A DNA stretch of 64,000 nucleotides, taken from contig NC_088309.1 of assembly GCF_910592395.1 (NCBI RefSeq), positions 12,838,599 through 12,902,598 on the forward strand, in the 5' to 3' direction. The DNA is from Lineus longissimus (taxonomy: Eukaryota; Nemertea; Pilidiophora; Heteronemertea; Lineidae). The position numbers and the translations under genes are program-made. Positions 26,001 to 35,300 of this stretch are shown in pieces (positions within the stretch are counted from its first letter, which is position 1; every line of letters begins with the position of its first letter). The notes under the pieces were generated by a model, which made no database searches, was not told where the DNA came from, and worked only from the letters and a program-made list of their open reading frames with translations.

Positions 26001-29000
26001 ATTCAGAAAGTGCTGATACTTGGTATCAAATGAAAATGTACCATGAATACATTTTAGTTGAAATGTTACAATTGCTAGGTAAAATCATTTTATATCTTTA
26101 AAACACTGAAACCTGGCAGAGAAAGAACTGACCACCGGTGTAAACCTTGAGGGTAAAATGATGTTTACATCGTATTTCTAATCTTTTGCTCTAAAAATCA
26201 GGAATCTTCGTTTTAGATACCGTATACGCAAATATTTTTGTGAGGAAAGATTTCGCGATTTGGCCCTGCACTGACTATTTCGCGAGGAATAATGTTCGCG
26301 ATGGGATCCCAAAAATCTTTGTAGAAAATTCCGATATTCTCCTGATCGATGGAATTGGTGCTAATCACTCTGAAAAAATCACAGAAATTCGTCACTGTGT
26401 GGTTGTTTTCCTAGAATTTTCCTTGTTTTGATTTATGTTCGCGGGGAATAATCTTCGCAATACCGAATTAAATTATTGTGTATACAGTAAGTAGGCATTT
26501 CGTGTGTTACTCAATTTCAAGAGTGCAATAAATCATTGCAATCGACTGATATTTTCTGAAATCGCCCTTGGGACATGGACTGACCTTACCCCTGCAGCCC
26601 CTTATGGAATCTTTGATCTTAAAAAAAGTAAAAACTACCAACCTACGCTATATTTTTTAGTTTTGTTATCAGAAACACAACCTAACAAAAAAGCAGTACA
26701 CCCGGTAATGGTATTTCTAAGAATCTATGAACGTTTTTGGTAGTTTTCACTTTTTATAAACAATCACTATTCCAAGTTGTAAAGCCCATTTACAATGTAC
26801 ACAGCATCCTCATCAGAGGAAGCCCTATGCACATTTCATGTACATTTTTTTTGGTTTTCACCCTGGCCCATATTGCTGGATTGGCAGCCCTTTCTAAACT
26901 AGTGGAGATACTGTAAACCCCCTTATTTTCGCTAGTGACTTGATGACCGTATTTCACCCTTTAATCAAATGTCTCCTATGGCAATCTAAAAATGCATGAT
27001 AAGAGTAATACAATTTCGTGCCTTTTACTTGTATTTTTGCGTTTAACGAGAAAAACATTTAAGAGGTTTACAGTACTCCAGAGGATTTTCAAACATGGTG
27101 GCTTTCCCGAATTTGACAATGGCCACCTGTTGGCCTGGGTCGTATGTACACACCCTCTTCAATGAATAGACCTCTTGCCTTAGTCTGACTCAGGGGCCGA
27201 TTGGCCGGGGGTAAATTCTAATGGCTTCATGAATTGTGAATCCCTGTATCTCAAAATCAACTTGGCCGATTTTCGCCAAACATTTTACTGAAAGTCTAGA
27301 TCAGCAACATACCATTTTTTTACAAATCTCTGTAGAATGTTTATCATGTCTACAAGCAGAAAAAGTTTGGTGAAAATCGGTCCAGTAGATTTTAAGATAT
27401 AGGGATTCACAATGTATAAACGACATTAGAATTAGCCCCCCCCCCCCCTCCATCAGCCCCTTTATCGGACAAAGGCAAGAGGTCTATACAAAACCCTCAC
27501 CAACAGGATGGCAAAGCTGCTCAAATCGGGAAATCGACGATGTTCGAAATGCATTGGTTCACATAGTTCGGAGGATAATACTTACAAACAAATCTCTATT
27601 TATGCAGTAATGCCGAAGATGTCTTTGTAGATTCGAAATTCGCTGTCCACTCTCATGTATCAATGCCCCACAACCTTCACATACATGGAGCACCATGTCT
27701 AAAGCTGGCAGTCTTCATTCAATGCACAAACGTCTAATGTGTTCTGATGGTAGAAAGCATGCTGGAATCTTGACAAAAGGAACTATTAGGAATGATGATG
27801 TAACATCTTATGGTTTCCTTGACCCTATTCAAACACTAGACATTAGACAATATTTTCATGGACAGGGTCCCTGCAGAAACTCATCTGTTGAATAGATTGT
27901 TCTCATTCATGCACAGCTCTATTGTCTGAATGACAGAATACAAAGCAGGTGCTGTCTTTGAATAGCTCAGCACCTATTATTGATAAAATCCTCCCTTCCA
28001 AAAGACCCTATGATCCGGAAAAGTGTTACATTCTCCAGAGAGTAGGCCTAAAGGCACATTACGCAACCACAAGTAATCTCAATCAACAATGCATACCCAA
28101 TTTATAAAGGGTAACAACACCTTTCACCCCCAGAGAGGAAATGGGGCAGTCTGACTCGAACTTCACTAAGATGGTCATGTAATCACCTTATAGGCCTAGT
28201 AATGACATAACATTCAGGGTGATCATAACGACCCTATTTCTTAACGTCTTAAAACGAAAGTGAACAGGCCCTTTACTTCAGCGGAGCAGTAATGAGGGAT
28301 TTTTAATCAGACACTGTCAATTCTCCTTACCACTCACAGAAGCCAAGCCATTGCTGTTATGCAGGGGCATAATCAATTACCTGCACTCCCTGTGGGGTGA
28401 ATAACATTACCTTTTGAACAGCTGGCTGTAGGGGGATGATTGGAACGGGTGTCTATAAACCGAAGATCGAAGATGTATAAAACGAAGATCCCACCAACTA
28501 TAAAGCGAAGACCCTACTATAAAACGAAGACCCCACCAACTATAAAGCGAAGACCCTACTATAAAATGAAGACCCCCACCTACTATAAAGCGAAGACCCT
28601 ACTATAAAACGAAGACCCCACCAACTATAAAGCGAAGACCCTACTATAAAACGAAGACCCCACCAACTATAAAGCGAAGACCCTACTATAAAATGAAGAC
28701 CCCCACCAACTATAAAGCGAAGACCCTACTATAAAATGAAGACCCCACCAACTATAAAGCGAAGACCCTACTATAAAACGAAGACCCGACCTACTATAAA
28801 GCGAAGACCCTACTTTAAAACGAAGACCCCACCTATTATAAAGCGAAGACCCTACTATAAAACGAAGATCCCACGAACTATAAAGCGAAGACCCTACTAT
28901 ATAAAACGCTTTTTGTAGTTAATAAAAACGTGTTACGTGCGAAACGGGTTCATTGGCTGATCTGGCCGTCTCTTTCTGCACACAGGGTGTACGCTTCAGT

Positions 29001-29215
29001 CTAAGGTGCTCGCAAACAGGTCGAGCACGCCGCCATACAGTATAGAACCTATTTTAAGCGTACGGGGAGTGTGATACGGGGCGTAGCTTAATGGTTAAGG
29101 TATGATCTCAATGATCCTATTTATGCAAGCGGAGTGGGTTCGATCCACGGATAGGTTGCTTTTTAGCTCACCTCTTAGCAGAGGTGAGCTTATCCCATAC
29201 CGTGGCGTCCGTCGT

Positions 29216-29310
<95 letters not shown>

Positions 29311-32300
29311 CGTCCGTTAGCAGGGCACGTTTCGTAACTGTTAGAGCTATTGAGTTGAAACTTGGTACACATGTACCCTTATGTAATGACACCTGGGAGA
29401 CCAAGTTTCGGTCCGATTCGTTTCATGGTTTGGCCACTAGGGGGACAAACGTTAAAAGTGAAAATATGCAATATCTCCCTTAATAGTAGTCGGGAAATTT
29501 TGAAAAAAATATGGTAGGTACTTCTAGCAAAGGTGCATCATATATCCTCCGGGTTTTTGATTTGACCTCCTTTTCAAGGTCACAGAGGTCAAATGGTGTA
29601 AATTAGCCGTTAGGATGTAACGATGGCACGTTTCTAAACTGCAATGACTATTGATACCAAATTTGGTACACATTTACCCCTTAGTCAGGTGATCTCAGGG
29701 ACCAAAGTTTGGTCCAATATGATTCACCACTTGACCACCAGGGGGCAAAATCCAAAAACCTTAAAAATGTGATTATTCCTTAACTTCTTGCCCGATTGCC
29801 ACCAATTTGATATCATGGGTACATCTAACCACCATACAGTATATGTCACACAGGTTTTTAATTTGACCTTCTTGTCAAGGTCACAGAGGTCAAATGGCGT
29901 AAATTCGCCGTCAGGCCGTAACTATGGCACGTTTCTTAACTGCAATGACTATTGATCACAAATTAAGTACACATGTACCCCTTGGTCAGGTGATCTCAGG
30001 TACCGAAGTTTGGTGCGATCTGATTTGCTGTTTGGCCTCCAGGGAGGGGGCCAAATCCTAAATTCTTCAAAATGCCATTATTCCTAGTAATGACTTGCCC
30101 GATTGGCACCAATTTTATATCATAGGTACATCTAATTCTAACAACCATTCAATGTGTCACCCGGGTCTTCTTTGATTTGACCTACTTTTCAAGGTCACAG
30201 AGGTCGAATGTACTGTAAATTGGCCATTTTGGGGAAATTGTAATTGCTTGGACCTACATCAAACCTAACACTACATGACACAAGACCATGCTCTTTATCC
30301 ATCTTTCCTCCACATGAGGTGAGCACAATGGCCCTGGCCATTTCATTGTCTTTAAATTTATAAATTCGTTTTTATTTTTATTTTTTATATATATATAAAA
30401 ATTCTCTGTGTTTTTACCACAAAATTACGGTGAATCCCCACGGTGGGTTTGTCGGCCTTTTAGGTATTTTTCCGATCAACTGCTGTGACATTGTTTGTTA
30501 ACTCTCTTCTGATGGGTTGCTGCACTGTATCTTTGCTGGTATCGGTGGGGTTGGCGTAGCGTAGGGTAGGTTTGGGGAAAGGCTCAAGACAGCGCTTCCG
30601 TAATTCTGAAGTCCAGGACAAATAGGACAATCCAGGACAAATAGGACTGTGACCCAAAACGAATTGCTTTATAGTTGGCAGGGTCATATTGCCCTTTGCC
30701 TGTTGGGTAAACATCAATGAAGGACCTAATGAGAGTCGACTGGGGGGGGGGGGCTGCTCCAACGCACTGGATAAGCATCAAGGAAGGACTTGTTGAGAGT
30801 CCACGAGGGGGGCTCCCCCAACGCACTGGATAGCACATGTTCGAAGGACGGGAGAGTTGGGGGGCTCCTGGGGGGCTCCCCCCATTGCACATTGTGTGAT
30901 TTCTCTAAGACTGTGACCTTGCATATTAATAGGGTCTTCACATTATAGTTGGTGGGGTCTTCGTTTTATAGTAGGGTCTTCGCTTTATAGTTGGTGGGAT
31001 CTTCGTTTTATAGTATGGTCTTCGCTTTATAGTAGGTGGGGTCTTCATTTTATAGTAGGGTCTTCGCTTTATAGTTGGTGGGGTCTTCGTTTTATAGTAG
31101 GGTCTTGGCTTTATAGTAGGTGGGGTCTTCATTTTATAGTAGGATCTTGGCTTTATGGTAGGTGGGTCTTCGTTTTATAGTAGGGTCTTCGCTTTATAGT
31201 TGGTGGGGTCTTAGTTTTATCGTAGGGTCTTCGCTTTATAGTTGGTGGTATCTTCGTTTTATAGATCTTCCATCTTCGTTTTATACATCTTCGATCTTCG
31301 GTTTATAGACACCCGATTGGAACAGCCGGTATACCTGCTGACCTGCTGAACCCAGGTTAATGTTATTTTCAATCCACGATTGCAGGTCACCTGATTTTCG
31401 AGATTTCGCGGGAAATGAAATTGTAAACAAACGCATGTGTGCAGTTCAAATGTAAACAAAAATGTATTTTTGGTACTGTTGGTTGCTGGACTTGGGTTTT
31501 CCCGCAGTTTGGAGCTGGGGTCAAATTGGTGGTCTATTGTTTATGGGTGCTGTTTTAGTCAGAGCTAGCCCTTGATTATGAAGGGATTTTCAAATTAAGG
31601 TGACCATGGTCTTTTTATGTGCTCACCACAGCTTTCAATACTTGATGTATCTGAAGAGGCGCGTGGAATCTGACATGGCCTTATCAAGGAGCTGCTCACG
31701 GTGCTGAACTTCTAGCTTGCCTGTCGACTAAGTGCCTTTTTGGCCGAGACATTGCTAATGCTACATGTAGGAGGAGCACGCATTTTAAAGTTATAGTAGT
31801 GATAGTACAGTTGGTTCGAGCCATTTGGAAGCCGACATGTGAAGGCCTATCTGGATTCTCCTTCTTCTCCATATAAAAAGGGGCATATTGCTGTCAAGGA
31901 ACGAGGCATATTGACATTGCCTCATCATCTCTATTGGACCAATTGATATACTTTTATATGCACGCATACATCACGCCATTGCAGGGTCCGAGTCTGTGGA
32001 CAATTGGTTTGATTAATCTGTCTCTTTGATATTGCTCATTTATTGCATTAGATTTTCATCGCAATTCAATCTATTCAAGATACGGCTGCGCCACGGATAG
32101 ATTGGTTCCCGATCGACTCACTAGGGATACACAGTAGAGCACAATGCTAGTAAAAAATAGATTGGTTCCCGATCGACTCTCTAGGGATACGCAGTAGAGC
32201 ACAATGTCATGAAAAACGACCGTTTGTATTGTAAATTCCAATCACCTGCAGGACAGGTCAATTTCTCTCAATAAAATTAATTTTGTTGACTCCTGTAATC

Positions 32301-35300
32301 TCCACCTTATTAAAAAAAAAGACAGTGGTTTTAATCCCAAACTGGTCATTTCTATTTATTTTGACCTCTGTTAAATCAGGATACCTCTCAATTACAGACA
32401 GCATTTGGTATCCTTGTGCTGTACAACCCAGCCTGGACATACTACAGTTGTCCATGGAGAAGTCACATCCTCTCTGACACTTCTTGTCTGTAAAGCTACC
32501 GATACAACATACTGAACTAGGGATATCTTCCGTTGCCTCCTGTAATATTTACATACCATGGATGATTAGTTCAATCATATTTCATCTAGCTGGCAGCTCT
32601 GCATTGGAAATTTTAGTGGTATAATGTGTTCTCTTGACCTTCAAACAGTAGTATAAAGCCGATATTTACTACTTTACACCCTCAGTCCTGTGTTATTAGG
32701 TCATCCAGCTGAGCGCCAGGCCCTTGGGCCTCTTGTTTAAGCCTTTTAGCAGTTCAATTGTCAATGTTTGACTGCGACGCATCAAATACTGTGTGGGGTA
32801 GTAAATGGTGAAAAGTAAACTGGTAGTTAACCAAGGAAGTTTTTTGATAATCGATAAATTGGACAGACTTTGATATTTCCACTTTTTCAGCCAACTGGCA
32901 GAAAAATCTCAAAACACGCCCCCTATTATCAAACTAGCAAAATTCAAAATTAATTTTTTCATCAAATAATTTCTTTATATCTGTAGACTTGCCACAGCAA
33001 ATATTTTTTCAATACCTCTCCAAATATGTACTTGAGAGTTAAAAACATACTCGCGTCTAATTGATAGGTCTCGACCCTCCAACCTATGAATATTCATTGG
33101 CGGTATTGTCTCTTTATCCAACAGTGGAAGCCTCTGTATAGTAGTGTGCTTCCTATTAAGCTGTTTAAAGTTGGTCAGAAGCTCACCTTTGTCTCGATTA
33201 TCAGTCAATACTTATAGCTTCCTGTACTTTTCAGAAACAAACAATAGATCGTCTGCTAAAGAAACAAGAAACAAAATCCAAGGGTGCAGGCAAGGTGAGT
33301 TTGAGGGTTAAGTAATTTTGATTTCTCAGTGATCCGATAAGTGGTAACTTGCCCGCTAGAGCTTCAGTTCACTAATTCCTCTAAATCAAAGGTATCTTAG
33401 GAAGTGGTGGCATTTGATTGGTTGGGTTCAGAAAGCTAGATTAGGCATTGAAATCCATCCTTCATCTATTGCATTACTTGAGATATAGTTTTTGAGATAT
33501 AGGGTCATTTTAGTGGCCAATTTGAAATCCAAGATGGCCACCGGAATTTTAATGGTGGCATTTGATTAGTTGGGTTGAAAAAGCTGGGTATAGGCATTTA
33601 AATCTATCAATTATCTGCTCTGATACTTGAGAAATGGACCAAAACGGGCCTTTTTGGTGGCCATCTTGAATTCTAATATGGTCTTGATTTCGATTATTCG
33701 ATTCGATTTGTCAGACCCAAAAACCTAGGGGAAGGCGTTGTAATTAGATTCATAACTGCTGTAGATTTTGAGATAGAGGGAAAAATATGTAAATTTTTGC
33801 GTCCATTTTGAAATTTAAGATGGCCACCAAAGTTTTGATGGTGACAATTGCTTGTTTGGGTTCAAAAAAGGTTGATACAGGCATTGAAATTGAGGATTTA
33901 TCTTTCATAATACTTGGGATATAGGTTAAAACTTATTTTTGGACGGCCATCTTGAAATCCAATATGGCGGCTACGGACTCGATTTTGATGGTAAGATTGG
34001 ATTTGGCAGACCCAAAACTTTGGTGTTGGAATTAGGTGCCTATCTGCCGTAGTGTCATTTTTGTGTCATTTTTGGCTGCCATTTTGAAATCCAAGATGCT
34101 CGCCGTTATAGCGTCACAAAAATTTCTAAGGTCATTTCTGTCAACTACTGAAACAACTGTACCAAAAAGACGCATATAAAGCCATTTTTGTGAACACAAA
34201 CCGACGGACTACAACTCAGTATTTTTAGATCAGCATAATTGTCTCAAAGAGCTGTATAAACTGTAACTGTAAATCTTGTTTTTAGGGAAAATCACGCCGT
34301 CACAATGTACCACGAGTTCGGTACCACAGCACAGCAAGAGGATCTACCATATCATTTCCACAAGGTGCTCACTGCCCAATGCTGCAGGAAGGACCCATTT
34401 CGTAAGTGTTTTACCCTTTTGCTGCTTGCACAATTTCAATTTTTGATTCTTGTTGTCATCAAATGGTGTAAATTGGTCGTTGAGCTTTAACGAAGGCACG
34501 TTTCTCAACTGCAGTAACCATTGATACACATGTATGGTACCCTATAGTAAGGCGATCTCAGGGACCAAAGTTCAGTTGGATGTGATTCACCGCTTAGGGG
34601 GCTAAAATCTGAAAAACTTTAAAAATGTGATTATTGCTTAATTACTTGCCCGATTGCCACCGATCTGATATCATAGGTACATTAACCACATTAGTTAGTG
34701 GTTGATCCCAATATTTTAGCATGATTGATTCTGCTTGTATGTTTTACTGCAACAGCATTCTTCTTGATATCGGGTTAAAGTTTCGTTTTTGGCTCTCCGT
34801 AGGGTAGGGAAGTCTATACAATACCACAGTGTCCATCGTCATCATCGTCGTCGTCTGTATCCTGTTTCAAAAACAGTGGCACATTTCTTAACCACTAGAG
34901 CTATGAACTTAAAACTTTGTACACAGGGCCTGGCCCAGGTCAGGTGACCTCTCGAAACTGAATTTTCGTCCGATCTTGTTCTTGACTTGGCCACCAGGGG
35001 ACCCTAAAAAGTGTGATATCTCTCTTATAAGTTACTCTTTTCGATAAAATTTTTATGGTAGGTTCTCCTAGCAAGGATACATCGCATATCATACAGGTTT
35101 TTGATTTGATCTAATTTTCACAAAGTTCACAGAGGTCAAATGGCGTAAATTAGCTGTTGCAGTGTAACTATTGCATGTTTCTTAACTAAAGCTACATGTA
35201 TGAACTTGAAATTTCGTACACGGACTCTCTACGTCATATTACCTCTGACACCAAATTTCAATTCAATTTGATTCTCCACTTGGCCACCAGGGGGCCAAAA

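Larger units (their letters stand above)
20448..28273 (-). mobile_element. 7.8-kb DNA transposon encoding a transposase-USP fusion
   Basis: The left end AAGGGCATGTTCACTTTCG and the reverse complement of the right end AAGGGCCTGTTCACTTTCG continue matching through GTTTT, giving a 23-bp terminal inverted repeat with one mismatch. TA flanks both sides (20446-20447 and 28274-28275). The element interrupts F2-B; in F2-A the same region is continuous (TTGGTTTTATTC...TTTACTTCAGCGG, 16745-16770) with a small local difference. Inside are the 1046-codon fusion ORF, three TA-flanked MITEs (26218, 26909, 27169), C-runs near 21611 and 27438, and long non-coding arms. The 2-bp duplication and IS5/PIF-like transposase would fit an ISL2EU-like group, but that assignment is tentative. 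Confidence 0.8.
28447..31314. mobile_element. Foldback element with 9-bp target duplication
   Basis: The 2868-bp element is bounded by GATTGGAAC on both sides (28438-28446 and 31315-31323). The intact target occurs once in F2-A (16932-16940). Its ends are perfect inverted repeats for 43 bp, starting GGGTGTCTATAAACCGAAGA. The arms continue as arrays of a unit of about 42 bp with ACTATAAAGCGAAGACCC, in one orientation at 28490-28911 and inverted at 30937-31270. The middle holds a tRNA-like segment, an F1 copy and a degenerate 70-bp repeat rich in G/C runs (30690-30880). It has no transposase. A 9-bp duplication with repeat-built arms suggests a MULE/Foldback-type element. Confidence 0.85.
18245..32737 (+). 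mobile_element. F2 copy B, opened by nested insertions
   Basis: It is homologous to F2-A end to end (AGCTCTGCTGACAAAGTCAG ... GGGCCTCTTGTT) but 14.5 kb long. It holds an F1 element (18987-20106), a 7.8-kb transposon (20448-28273), a foldback element (28447-31314) and about 610 bp at 31597-32210 absent from F2-A. The last includes a 70-bp tandem duplication with GATTGGTTCCCGATCGACTC at about 32098 and 32159. The F3 target reads GATTTTTTAAGCC when empty and GATTTTT-element-TAAGCC when filled, so insertion fell between T residues with no duplication. Confidence 0.7.
18221..33112. mobile_element. F3 copy 2, split by F2-B
   Basis: The left end GAGGCAAGACCACCATTGAT (18221-18244) and the right part TAAGCCTTTTAGCAG...GGTATTGTCTC (32738-33112) together make one F3 element homologous to 13092-13496. 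It is interrupted after the fifth T of its T-run by the F2-B insertion. No flanking duplication was found. Confidence 0.65.

Noticed and set aside
28736-28918. ORF with repeated RRPYYKTK-like peptides (and its mirror at 30938-31132)
   Set aside because: It is produced by the foldback arm arrays; no independent sign of coding.
29078-29156. Functional tRNA gene
   Set aside because: The T arm and D arm fit, but the acceptor stem does not pair and the segment sits inside a mobile element.
29102-29483. Long ORFs of poly-Arg, poly-Ser or poly-Thr on both strands
   Set aside because: They are translations of the (GTC)n microsatellite in an F1 element.
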